Assembly: GCF_028532725.1 (NCBI RefSeq)
Contig: NZ_JAQKGU010000008.1
Location: forward strand, 1-64,000
DNA: 64,000 nucleotides
Direction of reading: 5' to 3'
Source of the DNA: Desulfovibrio sp. Fe33
GTDB taxonomy: Bacteria; Desulfobacterota; Desulfovibrionia; Desulfovibrionales; Desulfovibrionaceae
This document shows positions 35,647 through 44,447 of the stretch, one piece after another. The notes under the pieces were generated by a model that was not told the origin of the DNA, searched no databases, and was given only the letters and a program-made list of their open reading frames with translations. The stretch's first letter is position 1; the number at the start of each line of letters is the position of its first letter. Made by a program: the position numbers and the translations under genes.

Positions 35647-38070
35647 CTACCCCGCGGCACGGGCGGCCACGAGAGCGGCCTCCTCGCCTTTGCCCTGCGC
35701 TTCGAGGGCTTCGACGAGGGTTTCCCAGTAGGCCTTGACGCCGGGGGCCAATGCCGAGGACTGGCGGGCCAGGACTTCGGCGATCTGCGGGTCTTCGCCC
35801 TGGTCGAGATAAAGCTTGGCGAGCATGTGCATGGCCTGATGGTCGTTGTGGTCGGCGTTGAGCGCCAGATGGAGATATTCGCGGGTCCCCTCGATGTCTC
35901 CCAGACGATACGCCACACGGGCCAGGGGCCGGAGGACCATGCGTTCGCCGCCGGGCTGTTCCGCGGCCTTTCTGTAGAGATTCCCGGCCTTCTTGAGATG
36001 ATTGGCCTTCTCCTCGATGGAGCCGAGCCGCATGAGGGAATAGACATGCCCCGGCTCCGCCTTGAGGCACTGGCGGTACGCCTTTTCCGCACTCTCAAGG
36101 TCGCCGAGACGATGATTCGCCCACCCGAGGTTGTAGAGAGCGAGGATATCCTTCTTATCCAGCTCCACCACCCGCTCGAACTCATGGCGGGCCTCTTCGA
36201 ACTTGCCGAGCTGGGCATAGCAGATGCCGAGCGAATTGCGGGCCAGCAGGTTGTTGTCGTCGTCGAGCAGGGCGAGCTTGAATTCCTCGATGGCGCCGTA
36301 GATGTCGCCATCCATAAAACGGCGGTCGGCAGAGAGATTGAGGGAAATGGAATCGAAAACGGCCACGCGGGGGTCGGGCAAAAGCAGGGCGTGCTCCAAG
36401 GCCTTGCGGCAATTTTCGAGCATGTCCGCCCGATCGAAATTGAGGAACGGGAAACGCGAGGAGCCCACGGCGAGCTTGAGGCCGAAGGTTCTGAGGGCGA
36501 CCTTTTCAAGTTCCAGGGACCGGTCCATGAGAGTCTGCCGGTCCACGCCCTCCGTGAAGAAAATCATGCCGTTGAGACCGAAACGGCCGCCGGTTGCCGA
36601 GTCGCCGAACACGCCCTTGGCGAGTCTGGCCACGTCACGGGCCATGTGATCCATGCCATCCTGATAGCGGTCGCCCTCCTCGGGCTGATCCAGTATGCGG
36701 ATGAGCGAAAGGCCGAAGGCCTCCGGCTTGAGGCGGGCCTTGGAAAACCAGGAAACGAATTCGCCATAGCGGAGGAGCTGGGTCGCGCCGTCGTGGCTCG
36801 GCATGGACTCGTCGCGAATCTCCTGCTCGGGGGAGAACAGGCTCTCGTCGCCCTCGATGAGATTGAGCCGGTCGCCGGGCTCCACGGACCAAGCCGCGTC
36901 CCCGAGATGCAGGGCCTCGGCAAAGGCGATGTCATCCTGAACTTCCACCAGCACCACCTCGCCCTTGTACATGGCCGGATAGCGGCCGGAAATACGTTCG
37001 TCCTCGGTCAGGGAAGCGGAAGCGACCCCGCCGGACTTGGGTGAACGGACCAGAAAACGCTGGCCCACCTTGGCCCCCGACGCCTCGCCAAGGGAGACGA
37101 CCATGCGGTTCATGGGCAGGATTTCGAGGACCCGGCCGCCCTTGGACAGGATGTCGGCATAACCGAATACCCGGTTGCGGCCCTGATCCTTGGCCACGGC
37201 CACGCCCTTGCGCGCCTTGCGGACGATCATGCGGGCCTGCTCGGAAGGAGTGCGCCGGAACTGCGCGCCCTCCAGGCCCTGCGGATAACAGACATACCCC
37301 AGGCTGCCGGTGACGGTAATGGTGTCGTTGGTGATGTCATCGGTGAAGGAGAGCTTGCTCAGCCCCGAGCGAATGACCTCGGAAAGCTGGAAACACGCGT
37401 GGGGCTTGGCATCGGGCACCAGGATGGCGAACTTGTCGTTGGCGAAGCGCGACACGGTGGTGTACTTGGGGCAAACCAGATGGAGCAGCCGCCCCACTTC
37501 GCCCAGGATATCGTCGCCCTTGAGGTAGCCGTACCGTTCATTTATGGGCTGGAACGTGTCCAGATCAAGGAAGATGACCCCGAACGTGCCGGAAAAGGTG
37601 ATTTCCGGTTCGCGGGCCTCCACGGCCGCCCGGCAACTGCCCGCGGCCAGGCAGTCCTGAACCTGCTCAATGGCCTGCTCCAGCTCCTCGAAAAAAAAAT
37701 TCCGCGAATACAGGCCGGTAAGAGGATCGGTCACGGCCTTTTTGTACAGGGCCAGCTTTTCGAGCACGGACGAAGCCAGCGCCATGAGATACTTGGGGGC
37801 CGTGGACGGGGCTTTGAGCCGCACGCCCTTGGCGATGAAATAGCACATCATCTCGCCCTTGAAGACCATGGGCAGGATCAGTTCGTTGTCTTCGCGGCGG
37901 AACTCGGGATCGGGAATGACATCCGACCGTTCCCGGGGGAAGAACAGGCTGTAGGAGGAAAAGGGAACGAACTCCGCCATGCAATCCTTGATGGTGTGCT
38001 CGAAGTCGATCAGCTCCTGGGGAGTGAGCGACGTGGCCCGGTCCGAGAAGATGTCCTTATTTGTCCTCAT
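35647..38070 (-). CDS. Degenerate tandem GGDEF and TPR protein
   Basis: This large cytoplasmic protein (807 aa from this start) begins with a GAF-like region. A GGDEF-fold domain follows (DPLTGLYSRNFFFEEL, IFLDLDTFQPINERYGYLKGDD), but its signature loop reads RFANDKF, not GGDEF. A second, more diverged cyclase-like region (FGLNGMIFFTEGV) comes next, then at least five TPR units to the end. Neither loop can be catalytic, so it is probably a c-di-GMP or protein-interaction sensor. The ATG at 38070 lacks a ribosome site; a TTG at 38136 preceded by CGGGAG would add 22 residues. Confidence 0.88.
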   Translation of the reverse strand: MRTNKDIFSDRATSLTPQELIDFEHTIKDCMAEFVPFSSYSLFFPRERSDVIPDPEFRREDNELILPMVFKGEMMCYFIAKGVRLKAPSTAPKYLMALASSVLEKLALYKKAVTDPLTGLYSRNFFFEELEQAIEQVQDCLAAGSCRAAVEAREPEITFSGTFGVIFLDLDTFQPINERYGYLKGDDILGEVGRLLHLVCPKYTTVSRFANDKFAILVPDAKPHACFQLSEVIRSGLSKLSFTDDITNDTITVTGSLGYVCYPQGLEGAQFRRTPSEQARMIVRKARKGVAVAKDQGRNRVFGYADILSKGGRVLEILPMNRMVVSLGEASGAKVGQRFLVRSPKSGGVASASLTEDERISGRYPAMYKGEVVLVEVQDDIAFAEALHLGDAAWSVEPGDRLNLIEGDESLFSPEQEIRDESMPSHDGATQLLRYGEFVSWFSKARLKPEAFGLSLIRILDQPEEGDRYQDGMDHMARDVARLAKGVFGDSATGGRFGLNGMIFFTEGVDRQTLMDRSLELEKVALRTFGLKLAVGSSRFPFLNFDRADMLENCRKALEHALLLPDPRVAVFDSISLNLSADRRFMDGDIYGAIEEFKLALLDDDNNLLARNSLGICYAQLGKFEEARHEFERVVELDKKDILALYNLGWANHRLGDLESAEKAYRQCLKAEPGHVYSLMRLGSIEEKANHLKKAGNLYRKAAEQPGGERMVLRPLARVAYRLGDIEGTREYLHLALNADHNDHQAMHMLAKLYLDQGEDPQIAEVLARQSSALAPGVKAYWETLVEALEAQGKGEEAALVAARAAG

Positions 38071-38260
38071 AATATGGCAGGGTACTACGGGGGCTGTTTT
38101 TTCACAAACAAAAGTTTGGGGATTCGAGTGTGACAACTCCCGTTTTTACTTCCCTTTCCGCCCTTCTTCGAGCAACTATATCAATGTATCCAGATATAAA
38201 CATTTTGTTTGACTCCCGACTTCAAATCTGTCAGGTGTTCACCAAGATTCGAGGCAAACC

Positions 38261-39109
38261 ATGAAAATCATCACAAATCCGACTGAATTGCAGCGCCAAT
38301 GCCTGGCTTGGCGCAAGCAGGGCCTTTCCATCGGTCTCGTTCCGACCATGGGCTACCTGCATAATGGACACACCTCCCTCATCGACCGGGCGCGGCCCGA
38401 GTGCGACAGGCTGGTGATTTCCGTCTTCGTCAACCCGGCCCAGTTCGGCGCGAACGAAGACCTCTCCTCCTATCCCCGCGACTTCGAGAGCGACTGCGCC
38501 AAGGCCGAAGCCCACGGCGCGGACCTCGTATTCGCCCCCGAACCGGGAGCCATGTACGCGGACAACCACGCCACCTGGGTGGAAGCGCCGAAACTCGGCG
38601 AACACCTCTGCGGCGCAAGCCGGCCCGTCCATTTCCGGGGTGTATGCACGGTGGTGACCAAGCTGTTCATGCTCACCCAGGCCGAAACGGCCGTGTTCGG
38701 CGAAAAGGACTGGCAGCAACTCGCCATCCTCCGCCGCCTGGTCCGCGACCTGAACATCCCGATCCGACTCATCGGCCATCCCATCGTCCGCGAAGAGGAC
38801 GGCCTGGCCCTGAGTTCCCGCAACGCCTACCTGACCGGCGTCGAGCGCGCAGCCGCCCCGAACATCCGCAAGGGGCTGCTCAAGCTGGCCGGAAAAGTCC
38901 GCGAGGGTGAACGCGACGCCGAAACCCTGAAACGGTTCCTGACCGAAGAGTACGCCGCCGCCCTGCCCATGGGCGTGGTGGACTACATCGAGATCGTGGA
39001 CCCCGACGAAATTTCCCCCGTCGAGACCATAGCCCGCAACGCGCTGGCCGCCGTGGCCGTGCAAATGGGCAAGGCCCGGCTCATCGACAATATACTCTTA
39101 GAGGTATAA
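38261..39109 (+). CDS. panC: Pantothenate synthetase
   Basis: This 282-aa enzyme condenses pantoate with beta-alanine using ATP. The nucleotide motif PTMGYLHNGHTSL, the VFVNPAQFG block, GEKDWQQL and SSRNAYL (KMSKS equivalent) are all present. It is followed directly by panD, which makes the beta-alanine, and then metK. No panB is in the window. Confidence 0.98.
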   Translation: MKIITNPTELQRQCLAWRKQGLSIGLVPTMGYLHNGHTSLIDRARPECDRLVISVFVNPAQFGANEDLSSYPRDFESDCAKAEAHGADLVFAPEPGAMYADNHATWVEAPKLGEHLCGASRPVHFRGVCTVVTKLFMLTQAETAVFGEKDWQQLAILRRLVRDLNIPIRLIGHPIVREEDGLALSSRNAYLTGVERAAAPNIRKGLLKLAGKVREGERDAETLKRFLTEEYAAALPMGVVDYIEIVDPDEISPVETIARNALAAVAVQMGKARLIDNILLEV

Positions 39110-39114
39110 TAATC

Positions 39115-39501
39115 GTGGCTCAAAGATGTTTTTTGAGCGCCAAGATTCACGGCGCCACCATTACCTGCGCTAACCTGGAATACCGGGGAAGCATCTCCAT
39201 CGACACGAAACTGATGAAGTCCGTCGGGCTGCTGCCCTACGAGCAGGTCGACGTGTACAATTTGGACAACGGCGAACGGTTGACCACCTACGCCATCCCC
39301 GGCGCGCCCGGCGAAATCTGCCTTAACGGGGCTGCCGCCCACAAGGGCGGAGTCGGTCAGCGCGTTATCATCGCGGCCTTCATGTGGCTGGACGAGAACG
39401 AGGCCAGGACCCGCAAACCCAGAGTCGTGGTCGCCGGCAAGAACAACACTATCGACGAAATCCTCGAGTGCGAGCTCATCAACCAGGATTTCCAGGCGTA
39501 G
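39115..39501 (+). CDS. panD: Aspartate 1-decarboxylase proenzyme
   Basis: This 128-aa pyruvoyl enzyme makes beta-alanine from aspartate. The self-processing site is Gly25-Ser26 (EYRGSISID), which yields the pyruvoyl group on the alpha chain. The GTG start lies five bases after panC, with GAGG overlapping the panC stop region. It forms a pantothenate module with panC. Confidence 0.97.
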   Translation: MAQRCFLSAKIHGATITCANLEYRGSISIDTKLMKSVGLLPYEQVDVYNLDNGERLTTYAIPGAPGEICLNGAAAHKGGVGQRVIIAAFMWLDENEARTRKPRVVVAGKNNTIDEILECELINQDFQA

Positions 39502-39528
39502 CACGCAGCATCCCTGAAGGAGGACCCG

Positions 39529-40698
39529 ATGCAGATCGAAGGCAAATACCTTTTCACTTCCGAATCCGTGACCGAAGGCCACCCCGACAAGGTCGCAGAC
39601 CAGATTTCCGACGCCATCCTGGACGCCATCATCGGCCAGGACCCGAATGCCCGAGTTGCCTGTGAAACGTTGGTCACCACTGGGCTGGCCTTCATCGCCG
39701 GTGAGATTTCCACCACCGCTTTCGCCGATTTCCCGGAGATCGTCCGCGAGACCATCAAGGGCATCGGCTACAACAGCTCCGACACCATGGGCTTCGATTG
39801 GCAGACCTGCGCGGTCATCTCGTCCATCGACAAGCAGTCCCCCGACATCGCCCAGGGCGTCGACCGCACCAAGCCCGAGGAACAGGGCGCGGGCGACCAG
39901 GGCATGATGTTCGGTTTCGCCACCAACGAGACCCCGACGCTCATGCCCACTCCCATCTACTACGCCCACAAGCTGTCCCGCCGCCTGACCTACGTGCGCA
40001 AGGAGGGCATTCTCGACTTCCTGCGCCCGGACGGCAAGACCCAGGTCTGCGTGCAGTTCGAAAGCGGCAAGCCCGTGCGCATCGACAACGTCGTCGTCTC
40101 CTCGCAGCACGACGAGCACATCGCCTACGCCGACCTCAAGGAAGCCATCCTGCAGGAAGTCATCATGAAGTCCCTGCCCGAGGAGCTCATCGACGACAAG
40201 CTCAAGACCTACATCAACCCCACCGGCCGGTTCGTCATCGGCGGCCCCGTGGGCGATTGCGGCCTGACCGGACGCAAGATCATCAACGACACCTACGGCG
40301 GCGCGGGCGCGCACGGCGGCGGCGCGTTCTCCGGCAAGGACCCGTCCAAGGTGGACCGCTCCGGCGCATACATGGCCCGCTATGTGGCCAAGAACGTCGT
40401 CGCTTCCGGCCTGGCAGACATATGCGAAGTCCAGATCGCCTACGCCATCGGCGTGGCCGAGCCGGTTTCCGTGGTCGTCAGCTCCAGGGGCACCGGCCAG
40501 GTCTCCGACGAGCATCTGACCAAGGCCGTGACCGAAGTCTTCGACATGCGCCCCTACTTCATCCAGGAACGGCTCAAGCTGCGTCGTCCCATCTTCCGCA
40601 AGACCACCAACTACGGCCACTTCGGCCGCGAGCTCCCCGAATTCACCTGGGAAGCGACCGACGCCGTGGACGATCTGCGCACCGCCTGCAAGATCTAG
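39529..40698 (+). CDS. metK: S-adenosylmethionine synthetase
   Basis: This 389-aa enzyme makes S-adenosylmethionine from methionine and ATP. The family signatures [12 protein letters not shown] and GGGAFSGKD are present, as are the N-terminal [20 protein letters not shown] block and its catalytic His. AAGGAGG precedes the start. It is the third gene after panC-panD, 27 bp downstream of panD, and a strong terminator follows. Confidence 0.98.
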   Translation: MQIEGKYLFTSESVTEGHPDKVADQISDAILDAIIGQDPNARVACETLVTTGLAFIAGEISTTAFADFPEIVRETIKGIGYNSSDTMGFDWQTCAVISSIDKQSPDIAQGVDRTKPEEQGAGDQGMMFGFATNETPTLMPTPIYYAHKLSRRLTYVRKEGILDFLRPDGKTQVCVQFESGKPVRIDNVVVSSQHDEHIAYADLKEAILQEVIMKSLPEELIDDKLKTYINPTGRFVIGGPVGDCGLTGRKIINDTYGGAGAHGGGAFSGKDPSKVDRSGAYMARYVAKNVVASGLADICEVQIAYAIGVAEPVSVVVSSRGTGQVSDEHLTKAVTEVFDMRPYFIQERLKLRRPIFRKTTNYGHFGRELPEFTWEATDAVDDLRTACKI

Positions 40699-40725
40699 CA
40701 CCAACCATACGGCAGACATACCCTT

Positions 40726-40757
40726 GGGGGTGGGAGCACGGCTCCCGCCCCCTTTTT
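40726..40757 (+). terminator. Terminator after metK
   Basis: GGGGGTGGGAGC pairs with GCTCCCGCCCCC around an ACG loop, followed by five T. Confidence 0.9.
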
Positions 40758-40854
40758 CCCATCCTCCGCCCGGCGGCGACCAGTCATTGCGCCCGCCACG
40801 ACACATCGCCGCCCGGCACGGCCCCTCGCCTTCCGCACCAGTCCCCCTGTTTCG

Positions 40855-40884
40855 TACAAAATGATAAAAAAATACTATTTTGTA
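40855..40884. promoter_or_regulatory. Perfect inverted repeat upstream of the glutamate synthase gene
   Basis: TACAAAAT and ATTTTGTA arms are separated by 14 bp of A/T-rich sequence, within the 308-bp gap between metK and the glutamate synthase gene. The rest of that gap is AT-rich with no gene. The symmetry suits a repressor or activator dimer; the regulator is unknown. Confidence 0.5.
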
Positions 40885-41006
40885 GCCTATTGTTACCCAA
40901 AAATGGCATTTTTTAATGACTTTCCTACATCTTCCTGCTAGGGATTTTCACCTTTATTACAGACTTGTTCAATTTCAACTTACTCTTGATTCCATTTGGA
41001 GCTCGA

Positions 41007-42635
41007 ATGAACAACTACCCCAAAAGCAATGACGTCATCGGCAGCGTCAACCGAGGCAACGCCATTGAATCCGGACTCTGCACCCTGTGCAGGGCCGACT
41101 GTCAGGGCAAATGCGAGACATGGCTCTCGTCAATGCGCGGACGCGAAATCCTCTACCCCCGCGATTTCGGTATGGTCACCGCGGGCAGCGGCAACACCAC
41201 CCATGTGGGCGTGTCCTACAATTCCCTCAGAATTCAGGGCCTGAACTACGGCGCGATGGGCGCGGCCAACACCGATGCCGACCTGCTCTTCACCGACGTC
41301 AGCCTGGAGACCTCCTTCGGCGCGCATGAAATCACCAAATGCAAGGTGCCCTTCATGACCGGTGCGCTGGGCTCCACCTTCATCGCCGCCAAGTACTGGG
41401 ACGCCTTTGCCGTAGGCTGCGCCCTGGTGGGCGCCCCCATCGTCATCGGCGAGAACGTCGTCGGCGTGGACCGCGATGCCGAGATCAGCAACGGACGCAT
41501 CCGCAAGGCCCCGGAACTGGAACGCCGCATCGACACCTACATGCGCTACTATGACGGCTACGGCGCCATCATCGTGCAGATGAACGTAGAGGACACCCGC
41601 AACGGCGTGGCCGAATACGTGGCCGAAAAGTACGGCGACAAGGTCATCATCGAGCTCAAATGGGGTCAGGGAGCCAAGAACATCGGCGGCGAGATCGAAG
41701 TTTCCAGCATCGAATACGCCCAGTTCCTCAAGAAGCGCGGCTACCTCGTCGACCCGGACCCCGAGAAGCCCGAGGTCAAGGACGGCTACGCCCGCGGATC
41801 GATCAAGCATTTCGCCAGGCACAGCAGGCTCGGCTACACGAACCTGTCCACCTACGAGCAGGTGCGCGACGAGTTCATGAACTCGATCAAGTATCTGCGC
41901 AAGCTCGGCTTCAAGCGCATCTCCCTGAAGACCGGCTCCTACGGCATGGAAGCCCTGGCCATGGCCATCAAGTTCGCCTCCGAGGCCGAACTCGACCTGC
42001 TGACCATGGACGGCTCCGGCGGCGGCACCGGCATGAGCCCCTGGAACATGATGGAAAGCTGGGGCGTGCCCTCCATCCTGCTCCACGCCAAGGCCCACGA
42101 GTACGCTTCCCGCCTGGCGGCTCGCGGCAAGCGCGTGGTGGACCTGTCCTTTGCCGGAGGTTTCGCCAAGGGCAGCAACATCTTCAAGGCGCTGGCCCTG
42201 GGCGCACCTTACGCCAAGATGATCTGCATGGGACGCGCCATGATGATACCCGGCTTCCTGGGAGCCAACATCGAAGGCGCGCTCTTCCCCGAACGGCGCG
42301 CCGCCGTCCACGGCAACTGGGACAAGCTCCCCGCCTCCGTCACCAATTACGGCAAGACTCCCGAGGAAATCTACGCCTGCTACCAGGACGTTGAAAAGTA
42401 CGTCGGCGCGGACGAGATGAAGAACATCCCCCTCGGCGCGGTCGGCATCTGGAGCCTGGTGGACAAGTTGTCGGCAGCCCTGCAGCAGCTCATGTGCGGA
42501 GCGCGCAAGTTCCGCCTCGAAGAAATCAGCCGCGCGGACATCGCCTCGGGCAACCGCGAAACCGAACGGGAAACCGGCATCGGCTTCATCACCGACATCA
42601 TGGACGAGACCGCCAAGAAGATTCTCGACATGTAA
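41007..42635 (+). CDS. FMN-binding glutamate synthase family protein
   Basis: This 542-aa protein covers the FMN/synthase domain of glutamate synthase without the amidotransferase domain, the short form common in archaea and sulfate reducers. An N-terminal Cys cluster is at 25, 28, 32 and 36 (CTLCRADCQGKC). The FMN-binding barrel carries RISLKTGSYG, LDLLTMDGSGGGTG and FAGGFAKGSNI. Partner amidotransferase and ferredoxin genes are not adjacent, so full glutamate synthesis cannot be claimed from this locus. TTGGAG lies before the chosen ATG. Confidence 0.9.
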   Translation: MNNYPKSNDVIGSVNRGNAIESGLCTLCRADCQGKCETWLSSMRGREILYPRDFGMVTAGSGNTTHVGVSYNSLRIQGLNYGAMGAANTDADLLFTDVSLETSFGAHEITKCKVPFMTGALGSTFIAAKYWDAFAVGCALVGAPIVIGENVVGVDRDAEISNGRIRKAPELERRIDTYMRYYDGYGAIIVQMNVEDTRNGVAEYVAEKYGDKVIIELKWGQGAKNIGGEIEVSSIEYAQFLKKRGYLVDPDPEKPEVKDGYARGSIKHFARHSRLGYTNLSTYEQVRDEFMNSIKYLRKLGFKRISLKTGSYGMEALAMAIKFASEAELDLLTMDGSGGGTGMSPWNMMESWGVPSILLHAKAHEYASRLAARGKRVVDLSFAGGFAKGSNIFKALALGAPYAKMICMGRAMMIPGFLGANIEGALFPERRAAVHGNWDKLPASVTNYGKTPEEIYACYQDVEKYVGADEMKNIPLGAVGIWSLVDKLSAALQQLMCGARKFRLEEISRADIASGNRETERETGIGFITDIMDETAKKILDM

Positions 42636-42661
42636 CGTCGAATCACTCGCGTTGAAAAACG

Positions 42662-42692
42662 AAGGGGAGGACCGAACGGCCCTCCCCTTTTT
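42662..42692. terminator. Bidirectional terminator
   Basis: AAGGGGAGG pairs with CCTCCCCTT, with an inner CCG/CGG pairing and a T-run on plus. It lies between the convergent glutamate synthase and EAL genes. Confidence 0.85.
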
Positions 42693-42718
42693 CGTCGTTT
42701 CCGCTCCGCGAACCGACT

Positions 42719-43963
42719 TTACGGGCAGCAGGCGGGCTCATCCTCGCGCGACATGTCCACGCAAAGAATACGATGCCTGCCGCTGCTCTTGTGATAGAAG
42801 ACGTGTGAGATGGTGATGCACAGATTGCCGGAGGCCAGGGAGATGTATGGCCGGGTGGTGAACTTTTCGAGCCCCGCCTGGATGGGCAGGAAATATTCCT
42901 TGAGCGAATGGTCTGCCCCCACCTCGGCGGGTTCATAAAGGAACCGCTTGCAGGTCGTGAGCCGCCGCTCATCGCAGACAGTTTCCGATATCTGGTTCCC
43001 GCGCATGTCGAGAACGTAAAGGCATTCCACCACATCATAGGTTTCGATGAAACCGGCCAATGCCGGCCCCGTGTCCTTGGCGGGCGTTTCGGCCAGCGAC
43101 TGGCACATGGTCAGCACGATCAGGTCGTAGCTGGAATAGAGCCGCTTGGCGTCGGCAATCTGCTGGGTGCGGTTCTCCCGATGCCGCTCAGCCAGCGCAT
43201 CGACCTTGGAGGACATGCCGGGCACCGCGTCCAGCCCCGGCGCGGGCCGGGCGAAATAGAATCCCTGGAACACGTCCACCCCGTTGGAGAGCAGGCACAT
43301 GGCCTCCTCGGCCGTCTCCACTCCCTCGGCCAGAACCAGGCAGCCGAGTCGGTTGGACATCTGAACGAAGCTGCGGACCACCTCCAGTTTGTGGAAGTGC
43401 CGGTCCACGGCGCTTACCAAAGAGCGGTCCAGCTTAATGACGTCCGGCTTGAGAATGGGGATGCGGTCCAGATTGGAAAATCCCGCCCCCACATCGTCAA
43501 GCGCGATAAGGAAGCCGCGCTCCCTGTAGAATCGCACGAAAGTTATGAGGGCTTCGATATCCTCGCATCGGGACTCGATGATTTCGATGATGACGTTTGC
43601 GGGACTGATTCCGCAGCGGGCGACCAGGTTGAGCAGATGGCAGGAGCCGCGCGTCTCCTCGTTAATGCAGGAGGCGTCGATGTTCATGGAGAGCATCAAC
43701 CCCTTGTCCCTTCTGTGAAGAGCGGCGAAGGATTCCGCCGCGTTGGTTCGGCAGGCCCGGTCCAGGGCGAGCCGGGATGCCCTGTCCCGGGCCTGCTCGA
43801 ACAGCAGGGTAGGAGGTATGATTTCTCCGCTTTGGGGGTCGAACCCCCTGCTCAGCGCCTCCAGCCCGACGACCGCCTTCCTCTTGAGGGAGACCTGGGG
43901 CTGGAAATGCGTGACCAGGAAGCGATTTTCAATGATCTCTTGTATGTCAGGCACTTCGGTCAA
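42719..43963 (-). CDS. EAL-domain cyclic di-GMP phosphodiesterase with C-terminal sensor
   Basis: This protein of about 414 aa has an N-terminal EAL domain with intact signatures: GLEALSR, the N of SMNIDAS, E of IIEIIES, DDVGAGFSNL, KLDRSLV, AEGVET and QGFYFARP. It should hydrolyse c-di-GMP. The C-terminal 150 residues look like a PAS/Cache-type sensor (ECLYVLDMRGNQISETV), but lack membrane segments. The start is uncertain: TTG at 43963 or GTG at 43954 fit the domain, while a longer frame would begin inside glnB and run through a large palindrome. Confidence 0.88.
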   Translation of the reverse strand: MTEVPDIQEIIENRFLVTHFQPQVSLKRKAVVGLEALSRGFDPQSGEIIPPTLLFEQARDRASRLALDRACRTNAAESFAALHRRDKGLMLSMNIDASCINEETRGSCHLLNLVARCGISPANVIIEIIESRCEDIEALITFVRFYRERGFLIALDDVGAGFSNLDRIPILKPDVIKLDRSLVSAVDRHFHKLEVVRSFVQMSNRLGCLVLAEGVETAEEAMCLLSNGVDVFQGFYFARPAPGLDAVPGMSSKVDALAERHRENRTQQIADAKRLYSSYDLIVLTMCQSLAETPAKDTGPALAGFIETYDVVECLYVLDMRGNQISETVCDERRLTTCKRFLYEPAEVGADHSLKEYFLPIQAGLEKFTTRPYISLASGNLCITISHVFYHKSSGRHRILCVDMSREDEPACCP

Positions 43964-44026
43964 CCTTGAAATATCTTGCCTGTCGGCCGTTAACGCTTTT
44001 GGTTCCGTGTGCCTTGCCGCTTTTTT

Positions 44027-44056
44027 GCCGGGGCGGCCCGATCGGGCCGCCCCGGC
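44027..44056. other. 30-bp perfect GC palindrome downstream of glnB
   Basis: GCCGGGGCGGCCC arms flank a central GATC, giving a fully self-complementary 30-mer 20 bp after the glnB stop. It should form a very stable RNA hairpin but lacks a U-run on the glnB strand, so it may block RNA decay or act as a factor-dependent terminator. Confidence 0.8.
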
Positions 44057-44075
44057 TATATTGTCGCAATCCGCT

Positions 44076-44408
44076 CTAGAGAATCCCGTCCTCACCGGTC
44101 CTGATGCGCAGGGCCTTGGTCAGTTCGGTTACGAAGATCACGCCGTCGCCCTCGGTGCCGGTCTGCCCGGAGGCCAGGATGGCTTCGATCGCCTTGGCTT
44201 CGAAATCGTCGTTCACGCCGATTTCGAGACGGACCTTCTTAAGCAGGTTCACTTCCATCTGCACGCCGCGGTAGGTTTCGGTGAACCCCTTCTGGCGTCC
44301 GGAACCGAGGATGTTGGTCACGGACAGGGAATAGATTTCCTTGGCGTACAGGGCCTGCTTCACGTCGTTGAGCTTTTCGGGCCTGATGTATGCAATGATG
44401 AGCTTCAT
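44076..44408 (-). CDS. glnB: PII nitrogen regulatory protein lacking Tyr51
   Basis: This 110-aa PII trimer subunit senses ATP/ADP and 2-oxoglutarate and gates the ammonium channel. The T-loop [12 protein letters not shown] is clear, and the C-terminal ligand region [12 protein letters not shown] is intact. Position 51, the tyrosine uridylylated in enteric GlnB/GlnK, is Met (YRGVQMEV), so that control is absent; Tyr46 is present. It follows amtB at 39 bp, with AAGGAG upstream. It may equally be called glnK. Confidence 0.95.
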   Translation of the reverse strand: MKLIIAYIRPEKLNDVKQALYAKEIYSLSVTNILGSGRQKGFTETYRGVQMEVNLLKKVRLEIGVNDDFEAKAIEAILASGQTGTEGDGVIFVTELTKALRIRTGEDGIL

Positions 44409-44447
44409 TTTATTATTCTCCTTGAATGATCTCTGGTTGCGCTTCGA

